Source: Stygiolobus sp037389425 | GTDB lineage: Archaea > Thermoproteota > Thermoprotei_A > Sulfolobales > Sulfolobaceae | Assembly: GCF_037389425.1 (NCBI RefSeq) | Contig: NZ_JBBHKR010000104.1 | Location: forward strand, 1 to 24,038 | Direction: 5' to 3' | Length of the DNA: 24,038 nt | In this document: positions 8,646 through 15,982 of the stretch, piece by piece | How positions within the stretch are numbered: the stretch's first letter is position 1 | Layout: every line of letters starts with the position of its first letter | Position numbers and translations under genes: made by a program | Notes under the pieces: generated by a model | Seen by the model: the letters and a program-made list of their open reading frames with translations, nothing else | What the model was told of the DNA's origin: nothing | Databases searched by the model: none

Positions 8646-8655
8646 ATATAAAAAA
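8646..8655 (-). promoter_or_regulatory. TATA-like box of alaX
   Basis: The minus strand reads TTTTTTATAT, centred about 29 nt before the alaX ATG at 8621. Consistent with a leaderless transcript; judged by eye. Confidence 0.4.
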
Positions 8656-8690
8656 TTATATTGTTTAATATATTATTTATCGACTGAGGA

Positions 8691-9083
8691 CTACTTTATT
8701 ACCAGTACCGGTACGTGAGATTTATTTAAAATAGCTTGAGAAACGCTACCTAGAACTATCCTCTTTAATCCAGTCAACCCCCTACTAGCGGTAACTATAA
8801 TATCACACCCTATTTTACTGCAGTATTCTATTATTGCATCTGGGACGTCTAAACTTTCTAATATATCTGTCTTTACTTTAAAATCGGATAATTCCTTCAT
8901 AACCTCCTTCTGTGCTTCTTCCGCCTTACTTCGTTCCTCAATTATTTTCTGCTCTGGAGATCTAGGAGGTTCTTTAACTACTGTCACTAAATAGACCTCG
9001 TCTTCCTTCTTTAATATTTTAGGTAAAAATGATATTGCTTTTTTTGAATACTCAGATCCGTCATAAGCTACTACGTATTTCAT
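8691..9083 (-). CDS. Universal stress protein (UspA family)
   Basis: A single-domain 130-residue cytoplasmic Usp protein. It begins MKYVVAYDGSEYSKKAI, the usual first strand and Asp-Gly-Ser nucleotide loop. The C-terminal ATP loop is ASRGLTGLKRIVLGSVS (residues 98-114), so the usual G-x2-G-x9-G-S pattern has Ala in place of the first glycine. It should still be read as an ATP-binding type, with reduced certainty. Unlike most genes here it has a clear ribosome binding site, GGTGA, four bases before the ATG at 9081-9083, and a TATA-like box farther upstream that implies a short leader. It sits just downstream of the rubrerythrin cassette, compatible with a stress role but not proof of co-regulation. 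Confidence 0.9.
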   Translation of the reverse strand: MKYVVAYDGSEYSKKAISFLPKILKKEDEVYLVTVVKEPPRSPEQKIIEERSKAEEAQKEVMKELSDFKVKTDILESLDVPDAIIEYCSKIGCDIIVTASRGLTGLKRIVLGSVSQAILNKSHVPVLVIK

Positions 9084-9106
9084 AAATCACCTTTCTCTCA
9101 GAATAG

Positions 9107-9115
9107 TATATAAAT
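9107..9115 (-). promoter_or_regulatory. TATA-like box of the Usp gene
   Basis: The minus strand reads ATTTATATA about 28 nt before the ATG at 9083. The GGTGA between them means that, if this box is used, the transcript has either no leader or a very short one. The element is weaker evidence than the ribosome binding site. Confidence 0.35.
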
Positions 9116-9214
9116 GTTGACAAGTAGAAGTTAAAAATAGTTTAGATTACACATAAGTATTATTAAATTTTATTTAAACCAATGTCTTTCAATAATCGAG
9201 ATTATAAAAATATT

Positions 9215-9778
9215 TTAACATTCCTCGTAAGCCTCTTTGATAAGTTCTCTAGCCAAATCCACATCTAACTTCTTCGATACACGGTAGTTTTCGTGAATTA
9301 CATGAACCTCTATATCGTCGCTTTTAGCCCCTTCTAAATCGAAAGTTAAGTACTGTACCGTACTAAAAGCCTCACCTTGCTCTCTACCGGCTTCCGGCAT
9401 TCCTTGAATTAATTTATCACCTACTTTCAGAAACACTGAGTTATATATCCCCTTTAGCTCCTTAAAGACCTTCAACAAGTCTTCTTGGTCAAAGGCGTTA
9501 ATATAAAGAGTAGCCTTTATTTTACCTCCGCAAGGCAGTAAATCACTGTAAATCTTTATTTCTCTCTCGATATCTTCTTTCTTCTCCAGCCTGTCAAGAT
9601 ACACCATCTCTTGAACTTGTTGTAGTACAGTGTCTCTGTTCTCGAAAAGAAGTGTCAACCTATTTCCTAAATCTATCCTTCTTCTACTTTTTACCTTAAC
9701 TATGAATTTAACCCTCTCCATTCTGATCTTTGCGTATTCGTTCCAAGGAATTATATCATGAAGAGTTATTTTACCCAT
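9215..9778 (-). CDS. DUF3501 family protein of the rubrerythrin cassette
   Basis: A 187-residue soluble protein with the DUF3501 signature: the start MGKITLHDIIPWNEYAKIR, a basic patch RRRIDLGNRLTLLFENRDTV (residues 33-52) and then a QVQEM helix. No enzymatic residues are established for this family. It is repeatedly found beside rubrerythrin and a GlpC-like Fe-S protein in bacteria and archaea, as here. Its ATG (9776-9778) lies inside the end of the Fe-S gene, an 8-nt overlap, so the two are translationally coupled. A role as a partner or assembly factor in peroxide reduction is inference from context. Confident of the family assignment from the conserved block. Confidence 0.85.
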   Translation of the reverse strand: MGKITLHDIIPWNEYAKIRMERVKFIVKVKSRRRIDLGNRLTLLFENRDTVLQQVQEMVYLDRLEKKEDIEREIKIYSDLLPCGGKIKATLYINAFDQEDLLKVFKELKGIYNSVFLKVGDKLIQGMPEAGREQGEAFSTVQYLTFDLEGAKSDDIEVHVIHENYRVSKKLDVDLARELIKEAYEEC

Positions 9779-10967
9779 TTTTCATAGCCTCCCTTATAAC
9801 TTCTAATGGGTGAAGGGGTCTTCTTCCGCTCGCTTTAGTAATTTGAAGTCCAGCTAGTGGGCACTCGGTCATAAATACTTCAGCCTTACTCTCCTTAAAT
9901 GCAGTCATCATTTTACTCCCTACATTTTTAGCTTTCTCATAATTTCTCAATCCCCATCCCCCATCTATTCCAGAGCAACCCTTGTCTGAGATCTCTATCT
10001 TGGCTCCCATTCTCCTTACTAAATTCACCCCACTGTAACCCACTTTCAGATATTTCAAGTGACACGGCGGATGGTAGAAAACAGACTTAGGGAATTTCCC
10101 TTTTATTTGTATTTTTCCCTCACGTTCCAGCTTTAATAAATACTCTAGCGAGTCATACACCTTTATCTCATCCTTACCTAGTATTAACGGGTATTCCTTG
10201 GATAGCATTAACGTACAAGTTGGGATAGGGGACACTATATCGTAGCCTTCACTGACAAGTTTTTGCATTAACGCATAATTATGTTCGGCATTCTCCTTTA
10301 GCCTCTTCACGTCACCTACATCTAGCATAGGTGCTCCGCAGCATTTGAACTCCTTGACTATCTTTACTTCTATTCCCAGATTTCCGTAAACCTCAAGCAA
10401 TGCTTCGCCGACCTCGTGGTTAAAGTTGTCCACTAAACAAGTGTGGAAAAGGGCTACCTTCTTTATCGGTTTTTCAACCTTCACGGGTTTTGCTATGAAA
10501 GTAAATAACTCCTTTTTCATCTCCGGCATCGGTGCGTCATCACTTATTCCCATAAGCCTCCTACTGTGCGGATACATCTTAACAATGAAGCCTCTACCTA
10601 TCTTAGTATAGTCGAGCATCTCGTTTAAAAATTCCCTGAGCGTTAACGGCTTTCTGCCCTTATAACTTAACCAAACCCATTCCATCAAGTCGGCAAAGTC
10701 CATTTCAAACTCATGTGGTGGTGTGTAAGGACAGTTTGTATAGCACATTTTACAATGGAAACAGTCCGACGCAATATCAACGGCATCCTCATATGTTAGG
10801 TTTTTGGGTCCCTTAGAGTCGGTTAGCTTAAAAAGTTTCGGAAAGGCGTAACAGTAGTTAAAGCAAAGCCTACACCCGTGACAAATAGAGGCTTGTCTCA
10901 CAAACTCTGATGTGATTAAAGAAGTATCAAAAAAAGACTTGTCTTCTGGGTTCAACACCAGTTTCAT
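9771..10967 (-). CDS. Iron-sulfur protein with two [4Fe-4S] motifs and CCG domains (GlpC/HdrD-like)
   Basis: A 398-residue electron-transfer protein, probably cytoplasmic or peripheral. Two ferredoxin motifs are complete: C29xxC32xxC35xxxC39 and C69xxC72xxC75xxxC79. After them come two cysteine-rich domains of the heterodisulfide-reductase/GlpC type. The first shows FKCCGAPM. In the second the usual CCG appears as GCSGIDGGWG, with Ser in place of one Cys, together with YHPPCHL and TECPLAG. No flavin or substrate dehydrogenase motif is seen, so it likely passes electrons between a donor and the rubrerythrin. The ATG at 10965-10967 overlaps the rubrerythrin stop by four bases (ATGA), and its own stop lies inside the DUF3501 start, so the three genes form one operon. 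The donor is unknown. Confidence 0.9.
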   Translation of the reverse strand: MKLVLNPEDKSFFDTSLITSEFVRQASICHGCRLCFNYCYAFPKLFKLTDSKGPKNLTYEDAVDIASDCFHCKMCYTNCPYTPPHEFEMDFADLMEWVWLSYKGRKPLTLREFLNEMLDYTKIGRGFIVKMYPHSRRLMGISDDAPMPEMKKELFTFIAKPVKVEKPIKKVALFHTCLVDNFNHEVGEALLEVYGNLGIEVKIVKEFKCCGAPMLDVGDVKRLKENAEHNYALMQKLVSEGYDIVSPIPTCTLMLSKEYPLILGKDEIKVYDSLEYLLKLEREGKIQIKGKFPKSVFYHPPCHLKYLKVGYSGVNLVRRMGAKIEISDKGCSGIDGGWGLRNYEKAKNVGSKMMTAFKESKAEVFMTECPLAGLQITKASGRRPLHPLEVIREAMKNG

Positions 10968-11398
10968 TGCTCTCCCTTTAATATCTTAAGTACGTTCTGG
11001 AATTTTTCAGCATGGCTTTTCTCTGCTCTCGCAAGGGTCTCAAACCACTCGGCTACTTCATTGAATCCCTCTTCCCTCGCTACCTTAGCAAAACCAGGAT
11101 ACATCTGGGTAAACTCGTAAGTTTCTCCAGCGATTGCAGATTCTAACATCTCCTCTAAAGTTCCTATGGGCTTGTCAGTAGCTGGATCTGTTAACCCTCC
11201 TTGTCTTATGAAGTCTAGGTGACCGAAAGCGTGGGCTGTTTCTCCCTCGGCAATACTCCTTAATAACTGAGCTATTTCTGGATAGCCTTCTTCATCCGCT
11301 CTCTTGGCGAAGTAGAGATATCGTCTGTTAGCCATCGACTCTCCCATAAAGCCGTGTTTAAGGTTTTCAGCTGTTTTAGTACCTTTTAGGTTTACCAT
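10964..11398 (-). CDS. Rubrerythrin lacking the rubredoxin domain (sulerythrin type)
   Basis: A 144-residue four-helix-bundle diiron protein, the same length and nearly the same sequence as I recall for sulerythrin of Sulfurisphaera tokodaii. The diiron ligands are all present: Glu20, Glu53-x-x-His56 (EGETAH), Glu92 and Glu95 (GETYEF), and Glu126-x-x-His129 (AEKSHAEKF). The usual C-terminal rubredoxin iron site is absent, so electrons must come from another protein, plausibly the Fe-S protein encoded next. Likely function: reduction of hydrogen peroxide, or oxygen protection. It is the first gene of the cassette; a TATA-like box lies about 30 nt before the ATG, and no strong ribosome binding site is seen. 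Confidence 0.95.
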   Translation of the reverse strand: MVNLKGTKTAENLKHGFMGESMANRRYLYFAKRADEEGYPEIAQLLRSIAEGETAHAFGHLDFIRQGGLTDPATDKPIGTLEEMLESAIAGETYEFTQMYPGFAKVAREEGFNEVAEWFETLARAEKSHAEKFQNVLKILKGEQ

Positions 11399-11424
11399 AG
11401 CTATTAATTATTAGTTATTCTGAA

Positions 11425-11432
11425 TATAAAAA
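11425..11432 (-). promoter_or_regulatory. TATA-like box of the rubrerythrin operon
   Basis: The minus strand reads TTTTTATA, centred about 30 nt upstream of the rubrerythrin ATG at 11398. This is the likely promoter of the three-gene redox cassette. Confidence 0.5.
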
Positions 11433-11474
11433 CCTTTCTAGTTAAAGTTTATTTTTAATTAAAAATAGTTCTAA

Positions 11475-11870
11475 TTACCAAAAGGCTAGATCAAGTGCTA
11501 TGCTACCTACAGCTTTAACGACGTCCTTAATAGAAATCACACCTACTACTTTACCTTCTTTATTTAGGACTACGAGATGCCTAATTCCTCTTGAACTCAT
11601 TAGTGCCACAGCTTCGCTTATGTCAGCATCACCATCAACAGTAACGGGGTTTTGGCTCATTATCTGGTCTATTGAAGATTCTAGAGGAATCCCGTCAGCT
11701 ATTGCGTAAATTATGTCCCTCTCTGTCACTATACCTATTGGATTATAATCTTTGTCAGTAATCACTATTGAACCTACGCTTTCCCTTTTCATTATCTCTG
11801 CGGCTTGTTTGATGCTTATTTTGGAATTAGCTGTGACTGGTCTTCGATTTACGAGTTGGAGTATTTTCAT
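11475..11870 (-). CDS. Two-CBS-domain protein
   Basis: A 131-residue protein made only of a Bateman pair: CBS1 at about residues 8-60 (IKQAAEIMKRESVGSIVITD... GIVTERDIIYAI) and CBS2 at about 68-125 (MSQNPVTVDGDADISEAVAL... GVISIKDVVKAV). Such modules bind adenine nucleotides or related ligands and usually regulate a partner. The ATG overlaps the stop of the upstream membrane regulator by four bases (ATGA), so they are translationally coupled. This makes it a candidate ligand-sensing partner of that regulator, which is inference. No catalytic domain is attached. Confidence 0.92.
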   Translation of the reverse strand: MKILQLVNRRPVTANSKISIKQAAEIMKRESVGSIVITDKDYNPIGIVTERDIIYAIADGIPLESSIDQIMSQNPVTVDGDADISEAVALMSSRGIRHLVVLNKEGKVVGVISIKDVVKAVGSIALDLAFW

Positions 11871-12685
11871 ATATTATTATCATTCTCACCTACATTTTTA
11901 TTTGCAACGTATCTGATTTTATTCCTCTCTCTTATTTCCTCAACGTATCCAAGACTTATCAGTTTCTTAACCCTCCTATAGGCCGTAGTTCTAGGCAGGC
12001 CCGTAATCTTACTAATTTTAGCTAGAGTATCTGCCCCTTGTCTTATTGCTTCTAGAACTATTTTGTCTCTTTCATCTAGATTGTTATTATCTATTTCTAC
12101 TTCCACACTATCTAGATTTTCCTGTACCTTCTCTTTTCTAAAATTTTTGAGTAGTAAGTAAGCAAGTGTTATTGTGGAAGTTACGCTAATTATCAGTAAT
12201 ACTACTAACATAGTAAAAAGCCCGTTTGTATTTTGATTATACTTTAAAGTTGAAGCAGAAGGTGAAAACACTATAGTTATATTTGAACTATAGAAAGTAA
12301 GATTTAGAAAGCCGCTTTGTGTTATGGTAGATGATATCGGGGCTGGATACAAGTATAGTAACTGAGTCTGATAAGGTAGTATAATACAAATTGAGGAGTT
12401 ATAAGGTTGTGAAATCTTTATTACTCCGTTAATTTTAGCTTGATAACTTAGAACAGAATCGGGATTAGCTAGAAAAACCTTATTATTCTGTAATATGAAA
12501 TGAGAACTAGCCTGTAATCTAGTTATGTTTTGCAATGGAAGATATACTACTGATTGATTATAAGTCCTTATTATTACAGTCCCGTTATAAAATATTGTTT
12601 CAGCAACTGAAGAGGAGACTCCAGTAGATAATATAGATAGAGTTATCAAAAATGAGAGAAGCGTTACTAAGCCCAGTAGTTTCAC
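11867..12685 (-). CDS. Membrane-anchored winged-helix transcriptional regulator
   Basis: A 272-residue one-component regulator of inverted topology. It has an N-terminal signal or anchor (4-24), a beta-rich extracellular region with sequons (about 25-150), a transmembrane helix (about 155-179), a charged linker, and a C-terminal winged helix-turn-helix (about 203-262). The last shows DERDKIVLEAIRQG, a TLAKISKITGLPRTTAYRRV recognition region and a basic wing (EEIRERNKIRYV). It probably senses something outside the cell or in the membrane and binds DNA near it; the ligand and targets are unknown. It differs from the S. acidocaldarius ArnR type, which has its DNA-binding domain at the N-terminus. 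The start is GTG at 12683-12685. It is coupled to the CBS gene and lies 71 bp after the DUF1634 gene on the same strand. Confidence 0.78.
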   Translation of the reverse strand: MKLLGLVTLLSFLITLSILSTGVSSSVAETIFYNGTVIIRTYNQSVVYLPLQNITRLQASSHFILQNNKVFLANPDSVLSYQAKINGVIKISQPYNSSICIILPYQTQLLYLYPAPISSTITQSGFLNLTFYSSNITIVFSPSASTLKYNQNTNGLFTMLVVLLIISVTSTITLAYLLLKNFRKEKVQENLDSVEVEIDNNNLDERDKIVLEAIRQGADTLAKISKITGLPRTTAYRRVKKLISLGYVEEIRERNKIRYVANKNVGENDNNI

Positions 12686-12756
12686 ACGTTATAATAAAAC
12701 AACTAAGGAATTAAATTTAACATAAAATAGGGAAGTAGAAGGAAGAAAAACCTATC

Positions 12757-13101
12757 TTAATGTAACAATCTAGGCATTATAATTATCGCAAAGATCATAA
12801 ACGACAAAACTACTAAACTAACAAGTATATAGATCTTATCTCTCTCCGTAGAATATATTATTATTTGTTCTCCGACTATTAGAACAGGCAAGGAGATTAA
12901 TATAATTAGACCGTAAAGAGAAATATTCAAAGGATTGTTAAGGTTAAAGATATCATTAATATTCGATGTATTATATGCGTATATGTTAACAGAGGAGTTA
13001 TTGTGCAACGCAACGAAAATTAGCATTCCGCCTACAATTAGTATAGAAGATATAATAACCCCGTATCTAAGTGTTGAACTTATGACCTTCCTTTCATCCA
13101 A
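12757..13101 (-). CDS. DUF1634 membrane protein, left copy
   Basis: A small integral membrane protein of about 114 residues with three predicted helices, recognised as DUF1634 from its length, topology and position right after a TauE/SafE gene, where this family is usually found. Function unknown; probably a partner of the permease. I chose the TTG at 13099-13101 (LDERKVISSTLRYG). The run GAGGGGG lies about 10 nt upstream, and the right-hand paralogue also begins TTG-GAT after a G-rich run. A TTG at 13108-13110 would add three residues but sits too close to that run. It overlaps the permease stop by eight bases. The pattern YGLIILISLPVL...ERDKIY matches YLGLMILIATPVI...ERNKLY in the other copy. 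Confidence 0.75.
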   Translation of the reverse strand: MDERKVISSTLRYGVIISSILIVGGMLIFVALHNNSSVNIYAYNTSNINDIFNLNNPLNISLYGLIILISLPVLIVGEQIIIYSTERDKIYILVSLVVLSFMIFAIIIMPRLLH

Positions 13102-13951
13102 AAATACCAAGCCCCCTCAAAATTAGCTGGATTCCAAGAGCTACTAGTACTAAAGTAAATATTTGCCTTAACCTTCTACTCAAAAATCTATTTAAATACC
13201 TTGCTCCTGACGAAGAACCCAAAAATACACCAGGGACGGTAGCCGCGATTATTATTGGATCTATGAGACCTAGTGCCCAATATACTCCTGAGCTAGTTGC
13301 CGCTGTTACACCAATCATAAAACTGCTAGTAGCGGTACTTACTTTAAAAGGTAGGTTCATTCCAATATCCATAGCTAATACTTTTAATGCACCAGAGCCT
13401 ATACCTAATAATCCTGAAACGAGTCCAGCGATATACATTCCAGCTAGCCCAACATGATATCTTACTCCATGATAACAGATCTTTTGTCTTAAAGCTTCGT
13501 CGTAATACTCTCCTTGTAACCTCATTAATTTTGATAATCCGTCTGGACTTACATATGCTGGAACCTCACTAGACATTCTTATAAAATTAGGTATAGTTGA
13601 AAATATTAATACTATACCGAATATTATGTCCAAAACTGTAAATAACTTATACTTTTCAACTAAAAATTCTAGGAATGAACCAGTTATAGCACCAGCAGTT
13701 GTAGCTATTTCTAGAGATATAGCAATCCTCATATTAGCTATTCCAGCATTTAGATATCTAGATCCTGAAGAGGCTGAAGTAGATATTGTAGAAATTAGGC
13801 TTGTTCCTACTGCGTAAGGCACTGGAACGCCTAAAAATAGAACTAATATTGGCGTTAATACTACTCCTCCACCCAAACCTGTCAAACTCCCTAGTAACCC
13901 TGCGACTATCGCTGATAAGAATAGCAAAACCAAAAATAACTCAACTAACAT
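13094..13951 (-). CDS. TauE/SafE family anion permease, left copy
   Basis: A 285-residue membrane permease with about eight helices in two homologous halves. Each half carries the glycine-rich family signature: GLLGSLTGLGGGVVLTP near residue 20 and SGLLGIGSGALKVL near 180. The family moves sulfite, sulfonates, organosulfur compounds or other anions; the substrate here is not readable, though sulfur compounds would suit a sulfur-metabolising archaeon. Paralogous to the permease at 14131-14991, with the same insert between the halves (LQGEYYDEALRQKICYHGVRYHVG). The ATG at 13949-13951 is preceded by a modest ribosome binding site (GTGAG, eight bases away). Cotranscribed with the DUF1634 gene that overlaps its stop. 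Confidence 0.88.
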   Translation of the reverse strand: MLVELFLVLLFLSAIVAGLLGSLTGLGGGVVLTPILVLFLGVPVPYAVGTSLISTISTSASSGSRYLNAGIANMRIAISLEIATTAGAITGSFLEFLVEKYKLFTVLDIIFGIVLIFSTIPNFIRMSSEVPAYVSPDGLSKLMRLQGEYYDEALRQKICYHGVRYHVGLAGMYIAGLVSGLLGIGSGALKVLAMDIGMNLPFKVSTATSSFMIGVTAATSSGVYWALGLIDPIIIAATVPGVFLGSSSGARYLNRFLSRRLRQIFTLVLVALGIQLILRGLGIFG

Positions 13952-14130
13952 TTCGATAACTCACATTCCTATTAGTGAATTAAAATTTTTTCTTAATTTT
14001 CATAAAAGCGTCACTATGATCGTTATTTTATTAAAATTCCAAACTGTAATTTTTATAAGATTTTAATTAAAGAGTGTTAATATAAATAAGAGGTGACAAT
14101 CTTAAAACCAATAGATTAGAGTATTAAAGT
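13952..14130. promoter_or_regulatory. Divergent promoter region between the two TauE/SafE operons
   Basis: 179 bp of very AT-rich sequence between two head-to-head paralogous operons. TATA-like candidates: CTTTTATG on the minus strand (about 14002-14009), leading to the left permease, and TTTTATAAG at 14051-14059 or TAATATAAATA at 14078-14088 on the plus strand, leading to the right one. Any common regulator of both operons would bind here. Individual elements are uncertain. Confidence 0.45.
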
Positions 14131-14991
14131 ATGTTAGAGCCATTACAGTTTTTTATTACGATAGTAATTATAAGTGCTCTTTCTGGTATTCTTGGTGCAT
14201 TAACCGGCCTAGGTGGAGCAACATTTCTTGTCCCTATTTATACCTTATACATGGGAATTCCTATAGTTTATGCTTCAGGAGCTAGCTTAATTTCCACAAT
14301 AGCAACATCTAGCGGTGCTGCTAGCGCATACATTAAAGATAGAATCACTAATATCAGAATAGGAATGGGATTAGAGATAGCAACTACTTCTGGTTCTATT
14401 GTGGGTTCCCTAACGACAGCCTATATTTACTCACACAACTTACAGTTTATCATATACATAGTTTTCGGTATAGTCTTACTCTCGCAAGTTTTTGTCCAGA
14501 TATCTAAATCTAAATATGAACTTCCCAAAGCCGTAAAACCGGACTGGACTACTAAGGTATTCGGATTATACGGAAAATATTATGACACCGCCCTAAATAG
14601 GCAGGTCGAGTATATAGGAATAAGATGGTGGCTTGGGGAAATAATAATGTTTTTTGCAGGGTTTATCTCAGGACTTTTAGGAATAGGATCGGGTGCGTTA
14701 AAAGTTCTGGGTATGGACTGGGCTATGAACTTACCTATGAAGGTAAGTACCACTACTAGCAATTTTATGATAGGGGTTACAGCAGCTACTGGTAGCTCGA
14801 TTTACTGGTTATTTGGGTATATTCAGCCTTTCCTATCCGCTGGAACAGCTATTGGAGTTCTTATAGGAGCTTATATAGGAACTAAAATTTTAGTAAGAAT
14901 TACCAATAAATCCATAAGATATATCTTTACAGCGATTCTGATATTTTTAGGAATACAAATGATAATGAGAGGGATGGGGTTTGGATTTTAA
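14131..14991 (+). CDS. TauE/SafE family anion permease, right copy
   Basis: A 286-residue paralogue of the permease at 13094-13951, transcribed away from it. Both signatures are kept: GILGALTGLGGATFLVP and SGLLGIGSGALKVL. The central linker YGKYYDTALNRQVEYIGIRW aligns with the other copy, and both share the ending LGIQ...RGMG/RGLG. The two are diverged well beyond a recent duplication but are plainly one subfamily. Substrate unknown (sulfite, sulfonate or other organic anion). The ATG at 14131 is preceded in frame by a stop at 14125-14127, so no upstream start is possible. No near ribosome binding site is seen; the GAGGTGA at 14090-14096 is too far away. The TTG start of the DUF1634 gene overlaps its end by 11 bases. 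Confidence 0.88.
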   Translation: MLEPLQFFITIVIISALSGILGALTGLGGATFLVPIYTLYMGIPIVYASGASLISTIATSSGAASAYIKDRITNIRIGMGLEIATTSGSIVGSLTTAYIYSHNLQFIIYIVFGIVLLSQVFVQISKSKYELPKAVKPDWTTKVFGLYGKYYDTALNRQVEYIGIRWWLGEIIMFFAGFISGLLGIGSGALKVLGMDWAMNLPMKVSTTTSNFMIGVTAATGSSIYWLFGYIQPFLSAGTAIGVLIGAYIGTKILVRITNKSIRYIFTAILIFLGIQMIMRGMGFGF

Positions 14992-15364
14992 TGACATTAT
15001 AGGGTACGCTTTAAGAATAGGAGTAGTACTAAGTGCAATATTTATAGTACTAGGCATAATCTTCCTTTTTACTTTTCAAGGTTCAAACGGATTTAGCATA
15101 ACTCAGATAGCATCTCCTAACTCAATAGTTAACAGTTCCATTTTTATGCCATACGAAATTCCTTCAGGGTTACCTATCCTTCGTCCTCTAGATTATATAT
15201 ATTTAGGACTAATGATCTTAATAGCAACTCCCGTGATCAGAGTACTCTTAGGAATTATCCAATTTGCTATAGAAAGAAATAAGTTATATACTATTATAAC
15301 AATTGTTGTATTCTTTAATTTAATGTTTGCAATTTTCTTATTACCCATATTAATAGGTAAATAG
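14981..15364 (+). CDS. DUF1634 membrane protein, right copy
   Basis: A 127-residue membrane protein with three predicted helices, paralogous to the one at 12757-13101. The start MDFNDIIGYALRIGVVLSA aligns with LDERKVISSTLRYGVIISS, and the second half (IYLGLMILIATPVI, AIERNKLYTIITIVVF) aligns with the other copy. It has a longer extracytoplasmic loop between helices 1 and 2. The start is TTG at 14981, inside the permease gene (11-base overlap), after the G-rich run GAGAGGGATGGGG. That is the same arrangement as the left copy. Function unknown; assumed partner of the TauE/SafE permease. T-rich tracts follow its stop. Confidence 0.78.
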   Translation: MDFNDIIGYALRIGVVLSAIFIVLGIIFLFTFQGSNGFSITQIASPNSIVNSSIFMPYEIPSGLPILRPLDYIYLGLMILIATPVIRVLLGIIQFAIERNKLYTIITIVVFFNLMFAIFLLPILIGK

Positions 15365-15379
15365 CGCATCTTTCTCAAT

Positions 15380-15407
15380 GATTTTTGATGATTTTTCATT
15401 AGTTTTT
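15380..15407 (+). terminator. Triple T-tract terminator after the right TauE/DUF1634 operon
   Basis: Three runs of five T at 15382-15386, 15392-15396 and 15403-15407, spaced 10-11 nt apart, begin 18 nt past the stop codon. U-rich tracts of this kind are the known signal for archaeal intrinsic and aCPSF1-assisted termination. It lies in the convergent gap 15365-15490. Confidence 0.5.
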
Positions 15408-15490
15408 ACTTAATATTATATGTAATTCTTTACTTATCAGGAATCAATCTATCTTATAAAAATTCTATCTCGTGTATATAACAATGTATC

Positions 15491-15949
15491 CTATTCTTCA
15501 TCAATCGAACTTACACTAATATTAACGGAAATTTCACTTATATTTAAGTACCCAGAATAAACCACACTGAATTCCTCTTCTACTTTATAAACACCTTTAT
15601 CTAACTCACTAGTAACAGATGCATTATGAATCGTTAAGATTATTACTTTTTCTTCATGATGTCCTTCGTGTATTAATGTTATTATTACTAGTGCATAAGT
15701 TATATTGTTACCGTTATTAACTAGAGAGAAAGTGACTTGAGAATCATGTGTTAAGACCAATTTTACGGAACGTGTAAAAGATGATGTATGAGAATTAATT
15801 GAAGAGTAAGAACTTGCAAAAGAATTAGTAGAAATATTCCTAGCATAACCTATGTATTGAGTCTGCATTACGTGAGACAATAAATAAGCTAAGTAAACAT
15901 TAGCTAGCACGGAGATTATCAAAAGAATCGCCAGTAATTTAGTATTCAC
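15491..15949 (-). CDS. Small secreted or membrane-anchored protein, unknown
   Basis: I do not recognise this 152-residue protein. It has one N-terminal hydrophobic helix (about residues 4-25, a signal peptide or anchor), a Ser/Thr/Asn-rich linker (about 38-62), and a beta-rich domain of about 85 residues with several N-x-S/T sequons. The pattern resembles the small exported beta-sandwich proteins common in Sulfolobales. A His-rich EGHHEEK turn lies at about residues 104-110. The start is GTG at 15947-15949, supported by a TTTAAA box 26 nt upstream (leaderless). It is convergent with the DUF1634 gene and divergent from the glycosyltransferase operon only 33 bp away. Function not assigned. Confidence 0.65.
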   Translation of the reverse strand: MNTKLLAILLIISVLANVYLAYLLSHVMQTQYIGYARNISTNSFASSYSSINSHTSSFTRSVKLVLTHDSQVTFSLVNNGNNITYALVIITLIHEGHHEEKVIILTIHNASVTSELDKGVYKVEEEFSVVYSGYLNISEISVNISVSSIDEE

Positions 15950-15950
15950 A

Positions 15951-15958
15951 AATAAATA
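15951..15958 (+). promoter_or_regulatory. TATA-like box of the glycosyltransferase operon
   Basis: AATAAATA on the plus strand, centred about 28 nt before the ATG at 15983. No ribosome binding site is present, so a leaderless transcript is likely. It lies right next to the start of the divergent gene. Confidence 0.4.
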
Positions 15959-15969
15959 CTGTGAAAACG

Positions 15970-15979
15970 AAGTTTAAAA
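15970..15979 (-). promoter_or_regulatory. TATA-like box of the small secreted protein gene
   Basis: The minus strand reads CTTTTAAACT, centred 26 nt before the GTG at 15949. It interlocks with the oppositely directed glycosyltransferase promoter within the same 33-bp gap. Confidence 0.5.
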
Positions 15980-15982
15980 GAT

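Noticed and set aside
14094..14120. A GTG-initiated 8-codon frame after GAGGTGA, possible leader peptide of the right TauE operon
   Set aside because: Too short to support, and no repeat of codons or RNA structure suggests attenuation.
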